Below are positions 23,852-33,149 of a stretch of DNA of 64,000 nt, piece by piece (positions within the stretch are counted from its first letter, which is position 1; each line of letters opens with the position of its first letter). The position numbers and the translations under genes are program-made. The notes below the pieces were generated by a model. The model did not search any database. It worked only from the letters and a program-made list of their open reading frames with translations, and was not told the DNA's origin. Source of the stretch: Roseococcus suduntuyensis (GTDB lineage Bacteria > Pseudomonadota > Alphaproteobacteria > Acetobacterales > Acetobacteraceae); the NCBI RefSeq assembly GCF_014196305.1, contig NZ_JACIDJ010000001.1, positions 461,683 to 525,682 on the forward strand, read 5' to 3'.

Positions 23852-26491
23852 ATGCCGGATGAAAACGCCACGCCTCCCCATGCCCTGACGCCAGATGCGG
23901 CCCTGCGCACCCTGGCCACCACGCGCCAGGGCCTGGCCGCGCAGGAGGCGGCCGAGCGACTCTCGCGCCACGGCCCCAACACCTTGCCCGAGGCGCCGGG
24001 GCGCGGCCCGCTGCTGCGCTTCGCCCTGCAATTCCATGACGCGCTGATCTACGTGCTGCTCGGCGCGGCCGCGCTGACCCTGGTGCTGGGCCATCTGCTG
24101 GACGCGTCGGTGATCCTGGGCGTGGTGCTGATCAACGCCACCATCGGCTTCGTGCAGGAGGGCAAGGCCGCCCGGGCGCTGGACGCCATCCGCCGCATGA
24201 TCGACCCCACGGCCCTGGTGCTGCGCGACGGCGCGCGCCAGCGCGTGCCGGCGGCGGAGATCGTCCCCGGCGACCTCGTGCTGCTGGAGGCCGGGGACCG
24301 CGTGCCGGCCGACCTGCGCCTGCTGCGCGCGAAGAGCCTGCGCCTGGACGAGGCCGCGCTGACCGGCGAATCCGTGCCGGTGGACAAGGATGTGGCGCCG
24401 CTCGCCCCCGACACGCCGCTGGCCGAGCGCAACTGCATGGCCTGGTCCGGCACGCTGGTCGCGGCCGGCGCGGGCATGGGCGTCGCGGTGGCCACCGGAT
24501 CGGGCACGGAGCTCGGCCGCATCAGTGCCATGCTGGGCCAGGTGGACGTGCTGCAGACGCCGCTGCTGCGGCAGATGTCGCGCTTCGCCCGGCAGGTGAC
24601 GGCGGCCATCCTGGTGCTGTCGGCGGCGCTGCTGGCCTTCGCCATGCTGGTGCGCGCGCAGACGCTGGACGAGAGCTTCATGGCCGTGGTGGGCATGGCC
24701 GTCGCGGCCATCCCCGAGGGCCTGCCGGCCATGCTGACCATCACGCTGGCGCTGGGCGTGCGGCGGATGGCGGCGCGCCACGCCATCATCCGCCAATTGC
24801 CGGCGGTGGAGACGCTGGGGGCCGTCGCCGTCATCTGCACCGACAAGACCGGCACGCTGACGCGCAACGAGATGGTGGCGACCAGCCTGCTCACGCCGCG
24901 CGGCGAATACACGGCCGCCGGCACCGGCTACGCCCCGACGGGCGAGGTCACGCAGGGCAACGCCTCCGTGCTGGCCGCCGACCACCACGACCTGCTGGAA
25001 CTGGTCCGCGCCGGCCTGCTCTGCAACGACGCGGAGTTGCGCCAGGTGGACGGCGCCTGGCGCGTGGAGGGCGACCCGATGGAGGGCGCGCTGGTGGCAC
25101 TCGCCCATCGCGCCGGGCTGGACCCGGAGCCGGAGCGCGCCGTCCGCCCGCGCCTGGACGAGATCCCCTTCGACAGCGCCCACCGCTTCATGGCGACGCT
25201 GCATAAGGGCAGCGTGGTCTACCTGAAGGGCGCGCCCGAACGCGTGCTGGACCTCTGCGCGCCGGACGGCACCGACTGGCACGCCCGCGCCGAGGCCCTG
25301 GCCACGCGGGGCCAGCGCGTGCTGGCCTTCGCCGCCCTGCCCGCGCCTGCGGGCAGTCTGCCGGGACCCGACGCGCTGCCCGGCGGCGCGCGCCTGCTGG
25401 GGCTGGTGGGCTTCATAGACCCCCCGCGCCCCGAGGCGCTGGAGGCGGTGCGCGACGCCCGCGCCGCCGGCATCCGCGTGGTGATGATCACGGGCGACCA
25501 TGCGGCGACGGCGCGCGAGATCGCCCGGCAACTGGGCCTCGCCGAGGACCCCGTGGCCATGACCGGCCGGGAGCTGGACGCGCTGGACGAACCCGCCCTG
25601 CGGGAGGCCGCAAGCCGCGTCACCGTCTTCGCCCGCACCACGCCCGAGCATAAATTGCGCCTCGTCACCGCGCTCCAGGCCGCGGGGCTGACCGTGGCCA
25701 TGACCGGCGATGGCGTGAACGACGCGCCGGCGCTGAAGCGTGCCGATGTCGGCATCGCCATGGGTGCGAAGGGCACCGAGGCCGCCAAGCAGGCCGCCGA
25801 CATGGTGCTGGCCGATGACAACTTCGCCTCGATCGTGGCGGCGGTGCGCGAGGGGCGCACGGTCTATGACAACATCCGCAAGGTGATCCGCTGGACGCTG
25901 CCCACCAATGGCGGCCAGGCCATGACCATCCTCGCCGCCATCGCGGTGGGGATGACGCTGCCCATCACGCCCGTGCAGATCCTGTGGGTGAACATGGTCT
26001 GCGCCGTCGCACTCGGCACGCCACTGGCCTTCGAGCCGACCGAGCCCGGCACCATGCGCCGCCCGCCCCGCCCGCGCAGCGAACCTTTACTGACGGGCGA
26101 GCTGGTGTGGCGCATCGCCTTCACCGCGCTGCTGATGGCCGGCGGGGCCTTCGGCATCTTTTTCTGGGCCAGGGCGCAGGGGCTGCCGCTGGAGGTGGCG
26201 CGGACCATGGTGGTGAACGGCATCGTCGTGATGCAGATCGCCTACCTGTTCAGCGTCCGCTACGTGCATGGCACCTCGCTGACCTGGGTGGGGGTGGTGG
26301 GCACGCCCGCCGTGCTGGCGGGATTGGCCGCGGCCATCACCGCGCAGCTGGCGCTGACCTATTTGCCGCCCTTCCAGCTGCTGTTCGAGACGGCGCCGCT
26401 GGGCTGGCGCGAGGGCGCCATCGTGCTGGGGATGGGTGTCGTCCTGCTGCTGGTGGTGGAGGCGGAGAAGCGGCTGCGGCCGGGGCGGTGA
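23852..26491 (+). CDS. P2-type cation-transporting ATPase
   Basis: This 879-residue ion pump has a cation-ATPase N-terminal domain, the actuator TGES motif, the ion-site motif PEGLPA in span 4 (typical of P2 pumps for Ca2+, Mg2+ or monovalent cations), the phosphorylation site DKTGTLT near residue 331, and the hinge TGDGVNDAPALKRADVGIAMG. Ten membrane spans are expected. A good ribosome-binding site (AAGGGA) precedes the ATG. Such bacterial pumps most often export Ca2+ or related ions, but the transported ion cannot be decided here. It stands alone, 52 bases after the sensor gene on the same strand. Confidence 0.9.
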   Translation: MPDENATPPHALTPDAALRTLATTRQGLAAQEAAERLSRHGPNTLPEAPGRGPLLRFALQFHDALIYVLLGAAALTLVLGHLLDASVILGVVLINATIGFVQEGKAARALDAIRRMIDPTALVLRDGARQRVPAAEIVPGDLVLLEAGDRVPADLRLLRAKSLRLDEAALTGESVPVDKDVAPLAPDTPLAERNCMAWSGTLVAAGAGMGVAVATGSGTELGRISAMLGQVDVLQTPLLRQMSRFARQVTAAILVLSAALLAFAMLVRAQTLDESFMAVVGMAVAAIPEGLPAMLTITLALGVRRMAARHAIIRQLPAVETLGAVAVICTDKTGTLTRNEMVATSLLTPRGEYTAAGTGYAPTGEVTQGNASVLAADHHDLLELVRAGLLCNDAELRQVDGAWRVEGDPMEGALVALAHRAGLDPEPERAVRPRLDEIPFDSAHRFMATLHKGSVVYLKGAPERVLDLCAPDGTDWHARAEALATRGQRVLAFAALPAPAGSLPGPDALPGGARLLGLVGFIDPPRPEALEAVRDARAAGIRVVMITGDHAATAREIARQLGLAEDPVAMTGRELDALDEPALREAASRVTVFARTTPEHKLRLVTALQAAGLTVAMTGDGVNDAPALKRADVGIAMGAKGTEAAKQAADMVLADDNFASIVAAVREGRTVYDNIRKVIRWTLPTNGGQAMTILAAIAVGMTLPITPVQILWVNMVCAVALGTPLAFEPTEPGTMRRPPRPRSEPLLTGELVWRIAFTALLMAGGAFGIFFWARAQGLPLEVARTMVVNGIVVMQIAYLFSVRYVHGTSLTWVGVVGTPAVLAGLAAAITAQLALTYLPPFQLLFETAPLGWREGAIVLGMGVVLLLVVEAEKRLRPGR

Positions 26492-26501
26492 ACCTTGCGC
26501 C

Positions 26502-26792
26502 TCAATAACGCGGGCGAGACGGATTGATCTGCCGCTCCAACAGGATTTGCGGCGGCGGCATGTAGGACGGCCAGGGGCTTTGCGGGCGGAGTTCCTGGCT
26601 GGGGCAGCTCGGGCGGAGCGTGCCGCAATCCCAGCGATACCCATCCGGCAGCCCGGTCAGGCTGCCGCCGCGTTCGAAGCGGCACTCGCACATGCGCCCG
26701 GCCTGGCAGGAGACGGTGCCAAGCCGCGCCGCGTCACAGACGGGCTGGGCGACGGCCGGGGTGGCGAGAAGCAGCAGGAGAAGGGCGCGCAT
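26502..26792 (-). CDS. Small secreted Cys-containing protein
   Basis: The ATG at 26792 gives a 96-residue protein with a classical signal peptide (M-R-A-L-L-L-L-L-L-A-T-P-A-V-A, cleavage after A-V-A-Q). The mature part has six cysteines, probably in disulfides, and a Pro-rich end. I do not recognise the family. It converges with the P-type ATPase gene: the two stops are 10 bases apart. Periplasmic or extracellular. Confidence 0.65.
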   Translation of the reverse strand: MRALLLLLLATPAVAQPVCDAARLGTVSCQAGRMCECRFERGGSLTGLPDGYRWDCGTLRPSCPSQELRPQSPWPSYMPPPQILLERQINPSRPRY

Positions 26793-26826
26793 CCACCCAG
26801 CATGCGCGCGCAAAGCTGAAGAAAAA

Positions 26827-27375
26827 TTACCCGCGCAGGCAGCGCCGCACCGCCGGCATGAAGTGGGCCACGGGCGGCGTTTCCAGCCCCTTCACCTTCG
26901 CCTGCTCGTCATAGCGGCGCAGTTGAACCGCCTCGGCGCATTGCGGCAGGGCCTCGAATGCCGCGACCTCCTCGGCCGACATGGGGCCGCCCTGCAATTC
27001 CAGGCTGCGGACGCTGTCGGGGGCGAGCTTGGCGAAGTAATCCGCCTCCTTGGCGCAGAGATAGCGCTTGGCGGCCACGTGCAGCCGCACGGGTTCCGTC
27101 ACCTCCGGGCCGAAATGCGCGGCGAGGAAGGCCTGCCCCACCTCCTCATGCCGGTCGTCGATGCCGCGTTCGGCGGGGTTCTCGCCCAGATGGTGCACCA
27201 TGTGGCCGATGTCGTGCAGCAGGGCGGCGACGACCAGCGCCTCGGGGTGGCCCTCGCGCTCGGCCAGCCAGGCGGCCTGCAAGGCGTGCTGCTGCTGGTT
27301 CACGCCGCTGAGGCCATAGGCGCCATTGGCCTTGTGTTCGAGCAGGCGCTGGATGTCGCTGGCGATGTCGGTCAT
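26827..27375 (-). CDS. PhnZ-like HD-domain phosphonate oxygenase
   Basis: This 182-residue protein has HD-domain metal ligands (QHALQAA, LLHDIGHMVHH) and the run ALLHDIGH, ERGIDDRHEEVG, VRLHVAAKRYLCAKEADYF and SLELQGGPMSAEEVAAFE. This pattern is that of the HD proteins of phosphonate operons, whose founding member PhnZ is a mixed-valent di-iron oxygenase cleaving 2-amino-1-hydroxyethylphosphonate to glycine and phosphate. The lid tyrosine appears to be present (A-Y-G near residue 20). The partner hydroxylase PhnY and phosphonate transporters are not in the window. The ATG at 27375 has an AAAGG ribosome-binding site. Confidence 0.8.
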   Translation of the reverse strand: MTDIASDIQRLLEHKANGAYGLSGVNQQQHALQAAWLAEREGHPEALVVAALLHDIGHMVHHLGENPAERGIDDRHEEVGQAFLAAHFGPEVTEPVRLHVAAKRYLCAKEADYFAKLAPDSVRSLELQGGPMSAEEVAAFEALPQCAEAVQLRRYDEQAKVKGLETPPVAHFMPAVRRCLRG

Positions 27376-27459
27376 GGCTGGCCTTTCACGAAAATTCCTC
27401 CGGATGTCTAGGCACCCCGCGTGACGCGGCGATGACAGCCACATGCCCGGCGGATGACA

Positions 27460-28506
27460 TCACCCCGCGATACCGCGCGCCACCGCCCGCGCGGCGCGCG
27501 TGACACCGGCCAGCGTGGCGGACGCCATCCCCGTCCAGTCGCCATAGCCCAGCAGCCAGAGGCGCGCCTCGCGCAGGCTGCGGCCATCTTCGTCCACACG
27601 GACCAGCCCATCGGCCTCGACCACGCCCAGCGGCGCCAGGTGCGACAGCGCGGGGCGGAAGCCGGTGCACCAGAGGATGGCGTCGGCCGGGATGCGCGCG
27701 CCATCGGCCCAGATGGCGGAATGCGCGTCCAGCCGCGCGAAGGGCGGGCGCGAGACCAGCACGCCGCGCGCCCGCGCCTCGCGCACCGGCGGCACGGCCA
27801 CGATGTTGCCCAGGCCGCCCAACTGCTGCGGCGGTGGCTTGCCCTCGCGCTCAGCCTGCCAGCGGGCGGTGGCGCGTTCGAACAGCACGCGGCCGTCCAC
27901 GTCGTCGGGCAGGAAGACCGGTTCGCGTTCCGTCACCCAGGTGCATCGGGCGGCGTGGCGCGAGACTTCCGCCAGGATCTGCGCGCCGGAATTGCCGCCG
28001 CCCACCACCAGCACGGATTGGCCCGCGAAGGTGTCCGGCCGGCGATATTGCGCGGAGTGCATCTGCACGCCCCGGAACAGCGCGCGGCCCGGCACGTCCG
28101 GGATGTGGGGCGCGGCCCAGGTGCCGGTGGCGCTGATGACGTGGCGGGCCTCGGCGGTGATGCCATCGGCCTCCACCACCAGCGCATCCGTGCCCGCGCG
28201 CACGGCCGTCACGCGGCGCGGGCGGCGCACGGGCAGGCTGTAGCGCGCCTCATAGGCCGCCAGATATTCCACCACCGCGTCGCGCGGCGGATAGCCGCCA
28301 TCCGCCGGCGCGGGCATGGGCCAGCCGGGCAGCGAGGAATGCGCGGCGGGCGAGAACAGCGTCAGTGAATCCCAGGCGCGCGGCCAGGCGCCACCGGGGG
28401 TTTCGCCCTCGTCCCAGATCTCGAAGGAAAGCGCGGTGCGGCGGAGGAAATACCCCGCCGCCAGCCCCGCCTGCCCGCCCCCGATGACGAGGACATCCAG
28501 CCTCAA
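27460..28506 (-). CDS. Flavin-dependent monooxygenase (CzcO/ArsO-like)
   Basis: This 348-residue protein has two nucleotide-binding Rossmann motifs: FAD near the N-terminus ([19 protein letters not shown]) and NADP in the middle ([19 protein letters not shown]). Between them lies [16 protein letters not shown], common in the group annotated as NAD(P)/FAD-dependent oxidoreductases or ArsO. A late ATG-like motif ([11 protein letters not shown]) closes the flavin domain. The substrate is unknown. The best start is TTG at 28506, which overlaps the TGA of the upstream PLP enzyme; no in-frame ATG lies near. The overlap implies co-translation of the two enzymes. Confidence 0.8.
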   Translation of the reverse strand: MRLDVLVIGGGQAGLAAGYFLRRTALSFEIWDEGETPGGAWPRAWDSLTLFSPAAHSSLPGWPMPAPADGGYPPRDAVVEYLAAYEARYSLPVRRPRRVTAVRAGTDALVVEADGITAEARHVISATGTWAAPHIPDVPGRALFRGVQMHSAQYRRPDTFAGQSVLVVGGGNSGAQILAEVSRHAARCTWVTEREPVFLPDDVDGRVLFERATARWQAEREGKPPPQQLGGLGNIVAVPPVREARARGVLVSRPPFARLDAHSAIWADGARIPADAILWCTGFRPALSHLAPLGVVEADGLVRVDEDGRSLREARLWLLGYGDWTGMASATLAGVTRAARAVARGIAG

Positions 28507-29729
28507 TAGGCGCGCCCCGCGGCCATCTCCGGCGCCGCCCCCTCCCGCGCCTCGGCCACGGCGGCGCGCAGGTCGGTGAGGTATTCCTCCGCCACCTCGG
28601 CGTGCAGCGGGTTGATGTGCAGATGGATGCCATCCGGCTCCGCCTGGCGCGACACCAGCCAGCCGCGCTGATCCATGGCCGTGGCGACGCGGCCGATGGG
28701 CAGCGCCTTGTCCGTGCTGCGATAGACGATGATGGCGTGGTTCCCCGGCAGCACCTCCAGCCCCGGGATCGCGGCCACGCCGGCCGCGATGGTGGCGCGG
28801 GCCGCCATGATGCGCCGCGCGCAGTCGAGGTAGCCAGCCTCGCCCAGATGCATCATCACCGCCCAGGCGGCCGCCACGGCGCCGCCCGGCCTGGTGCCCT
28901 GCGCGGTGTAGGCGGCGTAGGTGCCGCGCGCCCAGGCGCTGCTTTCGAAGCGGTGGTGCTGCTTCAGCGCCGCATCGCGCACCAGCAGCAGCGAAGCCCC
29001 CTTGGGCGCCATGCCGTGCTTGTGGATGTCGGCGCTGATGGAAGTCACGCCGGGCACCGCGAAATCCCATGCCGGCACATCGGCGCCCAGCTTCGACAGG
29101 AAGGGGTTGAGGAAGCCGCCCACGCAGGCATCCACATGCAGCCAGAGATCATGCTGTTGCGCGAGTTGGCCCAGCGCCTCGATGCGATCAATCCCGCCGA
29201 AGGGGTAGTTGGGTGCGGAACCGACCAGCGCGATGGTGTCGTAGTCCACCGCCGCCGCCATCGCCATCACGTCGCTGCGGCGTTCGCGGTCCACCGCCAC
29301 GCGGCGCACCTCGATGCCGAGATACCAGGCGGCGCGGTCGAAGGTGAGGTGCGCCGTGTCCGGGATCACGATGTTGGGGTTGGCTTTCCCCGCGCGTTCC
29401 CGCGCCGCCAGCAGTGCGAGAAAAATGCTCTCGCTGCCGCCGGAGGTGAAGCTGCCGGCCGCGCCCTCGGGCGCGTGCATGAGGGAGAGGGCCATCTCCG
29501 TGACCTCGCCCTCCAGCTTCGCCAGGGAGGGAAACGCCCGCTGGCCGAGGTTGTTCTCGGTCCAGAAGGTCATGTAGGCCTCCTGCTGGAGACGCTCCAA
29601 GGCCTCATCCAAATAGTAGAAGAACACCGCCATGCGGCCGCGCTTCCAGGAATAGTCGCGGGCCTTGGCGTCCAGCAGGGCCTGCTTGAGTTCGGGCCAG
29701 TCCTGGCCTTGGGGGGGCAGTGCGCGCAT
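28503..29729 (-). CDS. Group II PLP decarboxylase / sphingosine-phosphate-lyase-like
   Basis: This 408-residue PLP enzyme has the Lys-bearing block [17 protein letters not shown] with the preceding [10 protein letters not shown], typical of the branch holding sphingosine-1-phosphate lyases and related amino-acid decarboxylases. A near-perfect ribosome-binding site (GGAGGAAAG) precedes the ATG at 29729, so the long open frame upstream is not used. It is shorter than eukaryotic S1P lyases and lacks an N-terminal membrane span. The substrate could be a long-chain amino-alcohol phosphate or an amino acid. It is coupled to the flavin monooxygenase by overlapping stop and start codons. Confidence 0.82.
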   Translation of the reverse strand: MRALPPQGQDWPELKQALLDAKARDYSWKRGRMAVFFYYLDEALERLQQEAYMTFWTENNLGQRAFPSLAKLEGEVTEMALSLMHAPEGAAGSFTSGGSESIFLALLAARERAGKANPNIVIPDTAHLTFDRAAWYLGIEVRRVAVDRERRSDVMAMAAAVDYDTIALVGSAPNYPFGGIDRIEALGQLAQQHDLWLHVDACVGGFLNPFLSKLGADVPAWDFAVPGVTSISADIHKHGMAPKGASLLLVRDAALKQHHRFESSAWARGTYAAYTAQGTRPGGAVAAAWAVMMHLGEAGYLDCARRIMAARATIAAGVAAIPGLEVLPGNHAIIVYRSTDKALPIGRVATAMDQRGWLVSRQAEPDGIHLHINPLHAEVAEEYLTDLRAAVAEAREGAAPEMAAGRAY

Positions 29730-29785
29730 GGCTTTCCTCCGGGTTGGCGGCATCACATCATGGGGGGAACAGCGGGGGAAGCGTG

Positions 29786-30769
29786 ATGCGCCTGGGTATG
29801 GTCGGATTGGGACGGATGGGCGCCAACATCCTGCGGCGGGCGATGCGCGCGGGCATCCCGGGCGCGGGCTTCGACCGCGACGCGGCGGCCGTGGCGACCC
29901 TGGCGGCAGAGGGCGCGCAGGGCGCCGAGAGCCTGGAGGCTCTGGTCGCCGCCCTTCCCGCACCCCGCACGGTGTGGGTGATGCTGCCGGCCGGCGAGGC
30001 CACGGAGGCCGCGCTGCGCGAACTGCACGCCCTGCTCTCCCCCGGCGACGTGCTGATCGAGGGCGGCAATTCCTTCTGGAAGGACAGCGCCCGCCGCGCG
30101 GCCGAGGCGCGCGCGCATGGGCTGCATTACCTCGACATCGGCACCTCGGGCGGCGTCTGGGGGCTGGAGCGCGGCTATTGCCTGATGATCGGCGGCGAGC
30201 CAGGGGTGGTGGCAAGTCTGGACGCGCTGTTCGCCGCGCTCGCCCCTGGCGAAGCCGCGGCCCCGCCCACCCCCGGGCGCGAAGGCGACCCGCGCCCTCC
30301 GCGCGGCTACGTCCATTGCGGCCCCAACGGCGCCGGGCACTACGCCAAGATGGTCCATAACGGGATCGAATACGGGATGATGCAGGCCATGGCCGAGGGG
30401 CTGGACCTGCTGCGCCGCGCGCCCGCCCCACTCGACTTCGCGCTGGAAGACGTGACCGAAGCGTGGCGCCGCGGCAGCGTCGTCGCCTCCTGGCTCTTGG
30501 ACCTGACCGCGCAGGCGCTGGCGCAGGACCCCGCGCTGTCCAGCTACTCCGGCCATGTGGGCGACAGCGGCGAGGGGCGCTGGACGGTGGACACGGCCGT
30601 CGAGAACGGCGTGCCGGTGCCGGTCCTGGCGGCGAGCCTCTTCGCCCGCTTCCGCAGCCGGGGCGAGGAGAATTTCGCCGACAAGGCGCTGAGCGCCATG
30701 CGGAAGGGGTTCGGGGGGCATTTGGAAAGCCCTCAAGCGCCGGGCGGCGGCTCCGGCGGCTTGGCTTGA
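29786..30769 (+). CDS. gnd: 6-phosphogluconate dehydrogenase, decarboxylating (short type)
   Basis: The enzyme oxidatively decarboxylates 6-phosphogluconate to ribulose 5-phosphate. The 327-residue length fits the short bacterial type. Motifs: nucleotide-binding GMVGLGRMGANILRR at the start, LIEGGNSFWKDS, the glycine loop DIGTSGGVWGLE, and catalytic Lys in GAGHYAKMVHNGIEYGMMQ. A GGGGGA ribosome-binding site precedes the ATG. The protein should end soon after RKGFGGH, but a 51-bp repeat unit (30730-30780) reads through in frame and adds about 15 residues (ESPQAPGGGSGGLA) before a stop. Gluconokinase follows, so the pair forms a gluconate/pentose-phosphate shunt. Confidence 0.92.
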   Translation: MRLGMVGLGRMGANILRRAMRAGIPGAGFDRDAAAVATLAAEGAQGAESLEALVAALPAPRTVWVMLPAGEATEAALRELHALLSPGDVLIEGGNSFWKDSARRAAEARAHGLHYLDIGTSGGVWGLERGYCLMIGGEPGVVASLDALFAALAPGEAAAPPTPGREGDPRPPRGYVHCGPNGAGHYAKMVHNGIEYGMMQAMAEGLDLLRRAPAPLDFALEDVTEAWRRGSVVASWLLDLTAQALAQDPALSSYSGHVGDSGEGRWTVDTAVENGVPVPVLAASLFARFRSRGEENFADKALSAMRKGFGGHLESPQAPGGGSGGLA

Positions 30770-30831
30770 GTGTCTTTGCGCCCTCAAGCGCCGGGCGCGC
30801 GCTCCGCGCGCTTGGCTTCTGCGCCGCGGGC
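30730..30831. repeat. Two tandem 51-bp units
   Basis: Two adjacent units begin CCCTCAAGCGCCGGGCG at 30730 and 30781, a period of 51 bases. Each contains a GC-rich hairpin bounded by AAGC and GCTT (…GGCTCCGGC… in the first, …GCTCCGCGC… in the second) and the shared end TTGGCTT. The first unit is inside the 3' end of gnd and supplies its stop. The sequence is unrelated to the hairpin family at 34785 and 53148, although the unit length is similar. Confidence 0.75.
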
Positions 30832-30938
30832 ATGACGCGCGGGCTGCGCGGTTGGTCTGGGCGCGGCGGCCGCGTTGCGGCCGCATTCTCGGAAGGCGCT
30901 CCCACTTCCACAAACTTCCGCTCCCGGAAGCGCCGCTG

Positions 30939-31412
30939 ATGCGCGTGGTGGTGATGGGCGTCTCCGGCTCCGGTAAGTCCAGCTTCGGCGCGGCGCTCGC
31001 CGAGGCGCTGTCCCTCCCCTTCGCCGATGCCGACGCCTTCCACCCTGCTGGCAACATCGCGAAGATGCAGGCCGGCATCCCGCTGACCGATGCCGACCGC
31101 TGGCCCTGGCTGGACGCGCTGGGCGCCTGGCTCGCGGCGCAACCCGGCGTCGTCGCGTGCTCGGCGCTCAGGCGCGCCTATCGCGACCGGCTGCGCGAAG
31201 CCGCGCCCGGCCTGCGCCTCATCTACCTGGAAGGCGCGCCGGACCTCATCGCCGCGCGCCAGGCCGCCCGCCCCGGCCACTTCATGCCGGCCAGCCTGAT
31301 GGACAGCCAGTTCGCCACCCTCGAACCCCCCGGCGCCGACGAAAGCCCGCTGGTGCTGGACGTCACTGAACCGCTGGAAAGCCTCATCGCGCGGGCCAAA
31401 GAATCCCTGTAG
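30939..31412 (+). CDS. gntK: Gluconokinase
   Basis: This 157-residue kinase phosphorylates gluconate to 6-phosphogluconate. The P-loop is at the start ([11 protein letters not shown]), followed by [19 protein letters not shown] and [11 protein letters not shown], which are specific for GntK, then [13 protein letters not shown] and the lid R-P-G-H-F-M-P. Length is typical. The ATG at 30939 begins the conserved sequence; frames running further upstream cover repeat DNA. Its product feeds the 6-phosphogluconate dehydrogenase upstream. A GGGAGGG ribosome-binding site for the next gene follows after its stop. Confidence 0.93.
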   Translation: MRVVVMGVSGSGKSSFGAALAEALSLPFADADAFHPAGNIAKMQAGIPLTDADRWPWLDALGAWLAAQPGVVACSALRRAYRDRLREAAPGLRLIYLEGAPDLIAARQAARPGHFMPASLMDSQFATLEPPGADESPLVLDVTEPLESLIARAKESL

Positions 31413-31440
31413 AATCGCATCAAACCCCAGGGAGGGCCGA

Positions 31441-33090
31441 ATGGCCGACAGCTACGTCCATGGCGCCTCGTCCACGCCCCTGTTCGGCGAGACGATCGGC
31501 ACGCATTTCACCCGCGCGGCGCAGCAATTCGCCGACCGCCCGGCCCTCATCGTCCGCCACCAGGGCGTGCGCTGGACCTATGGGGAGATGCTGCGCCGCG
31601 CCGAGGACGTCGCCGCGAACCTGCTGGCGCTGGGCCTCAAGCCGGGTGATCGCATCGGCATCTGGTCGCCCAACAACAGCGAATGGGCGCTGACGCAATA
31701 CGCCACCGCCATCGCGGGGCTGATCCTGGTGAACATCAACCCGGCCTATCGGCTCACGGAAGTCGAATACGCGCTGAACAAGGCCGGCTGCGCCGCCATC
31801 ATCACGGCCACGCGCTTCAAGACCTCCGAATACGTCACCATGCTGGAGGTGCTGGGCGCGGAGAAACTGCCGCTGCTGCGCCACCGCATCCAGATCGGCG
31901 CCGAGACGCACAAGGGCTACCTGAATTTTTCCGCGCTCATGGAGCCGGCCAGCGACGCCGCTCGCGCGCATCTGCACGAGGTCTCGTCGCGCCTGCAATG
32001 CGACGACCCCATCAACATCCAATTCACCTCCGGCACCACGGGCGCGCCGAAGGGTGCCACGCTGACGCACCACAACATCCTCAACAACGGCTTCTTCATC
32101 GGCGAGGCGCAGCGCTTCACCGAGCGCGACGTGGTGTGTATCCCGGTGCCCCTCTACCACTGCTTCGGCATGGTGCTGGGCAACCTCGCCTGCACCACGC
32201 ATGGCGCGGCCATCGTCTATCCCGGCGAGGGCTTCGACCCGCTGGCCACGCTGGAGGCCGTGCAGGCCGAACGCTGCACCGCCCTCTACGGCGTGCCGAC
32301 CATGTTCATCGCGCAGCTGAACCACCCGGATTTCGCCAAGTTCGACCTGACCACGCTGCGCACCGGCATCATGGCGGGCTCGCCCTGCCCCATCGAGGTG
32401 ATGCGCCGCGCCATCACGGACATGCACATGTCCGAGGTCACCATCGCCTATGGCATGACCGAGACCAGCCCCGTCAGCTTCCAGTCCAGCACGACGGACA
32501 GCATCGAGCGCCGCGTCTCCACCGTCGGCCGCATCCACCCGCATGTGGAGGTGAAGATCGTGGATGCGGAAGGCCGCATCGTCCCGCGCGGCACGGCGGG
32601 CGAACTCTGCACCCGCGGCTATTCGGTGATGCAGGGCTATTGGGGCGAGCCGGAGCGCACCGCCGAGGCCATTGATGCCGCGCGCTGGATGCACACCGGG
32701 GACCTGGCCGTGATCGACGAGGAAGGCTTCTGCAACATCGTCGGCCGCATCAAGGACCTGGTCATCCGCGGCGGCGAGAACATCTACCCGCGCGAGGTGG
32801 AAGAATTCCTCTTCCGCCACCCCAAGGTGGCCGAGGTGCAGGTGGTGGGCGTGCCCGACACGAAATTCGGCGAGGAACTCTGCGCCTGGATCCGCCTCAA
32901 GCCCGGCGAGAGCGCGACCGCCGAGGAAATCCGCGCCCACTGCCAGGGCCAGATCGCCCACTACAAGATTCCCCGCTACGTGAAGTTCGTGGAGGAATTC
33001 CCCATGACCGTCACCGGCAAGGTGCAGAAATTCCTGATGCGCGAACGCATGATCGAGGAACTTGGCCTCACGGTGGAAAAGACCGCCTGA
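31441..33090 (+). CDS. Acyl-CoA synthetase (AMP-binding, FadD-like)
   Basis: This 549-residue ligase activates a carboxylic acid to its acyl-CoA via an acyl-adenylate. Motifs: ATP loop [16 protein letters not shown] (about residues 195-210), the fatty-acid-type [21 protein letters not shown], the hinge [20 protein letters not shown], and the C-terminal catalytic Lys in [10 protein letters not shown]. It resembles medium/long-chain fatty-acyl-CoA synthetases (AcsF group). It is preceded by a strong ribosome-binding site, 28 bases after gluconokinase. Two thioesterases lie a few kilobases further on. Confidence 0.92.
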   Translation: MADSYVHGASSTPLFGETIGTHFTRAAQQFADRPALIVRHQGVRWTYGEMLRRAEDVAANLLALGLKPGDRIGIWSPNNSEWALTQYATAIAGLILVNINPAYRLTEVEYALNKAGCAAIITATRFKTSEYVTMLEVLGAEKLPLLRHRIQIGAETHKGYLNFSALMEPASDAARAHLHEVSSRLQCDDPINIQFTSGTTGAPKGATLTHHNILNNGFFIGEAQRFTERDVVCIPVPLYHCFGMVLGNLACTTHGAAIVYPGEGFDPLATLEAVQAERCTALYGVPTMFIAQLNHPDFAKFDLTTLRTGIMAGSPCPIEVMRRAITDMHMSEVTIAYGMTETSPVSFQSSTTDSIERRVSTVGRIHPHVEVKIVDAEGRIVPRGTAGELCTRGYSVMQGYWGEPERTAEAIDAARWMHTGDLAVIDEEGFCNIVGRIKDLVIRGGENIYPREVEEFLFRHPKVAEVQVVGVPDTKFGEELCAWIRLKPGESATAEEIRAHCQGQIAHYKIPRYVKFVEEFPMTVTGKVQKFLMRERMIEELGLTVEKTA

Positions 33091-33106
33091 TTGACGCGCG
33101 CGGCGA

Positions 33107-33148
33107 GGGGACGGAAAACCGCTCCGAATTCGTACCGGAGCCGTCCCC
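33107..33148 (+). promoter_or_regulatory. Stem-loop covering the RraA-like gene's ribosome-binding site
   Basis: GGGGACGG (33107-33114) pairs with CCGTCCCC (33141-33148), and inside it CTCCG (33122-33126) pairs with CGGAG (33136-33140). The only Shine-Dalgarno-like GGAG before the start at 33150 is in the inner stem. The hairpin also lies 17 bases after the acyl-CoA synthetase stop, so it could act as a terminator or as a translation block. Confidence 0.55.
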
Positions 33149-33149
33149 C

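Noticed and set aside
22174-25651. Overlapping antisense frames of 547 and 707 codons
   Set aside because: They lie over the histidine kinase and P-type ATPase, whose motifs are unmistakable.
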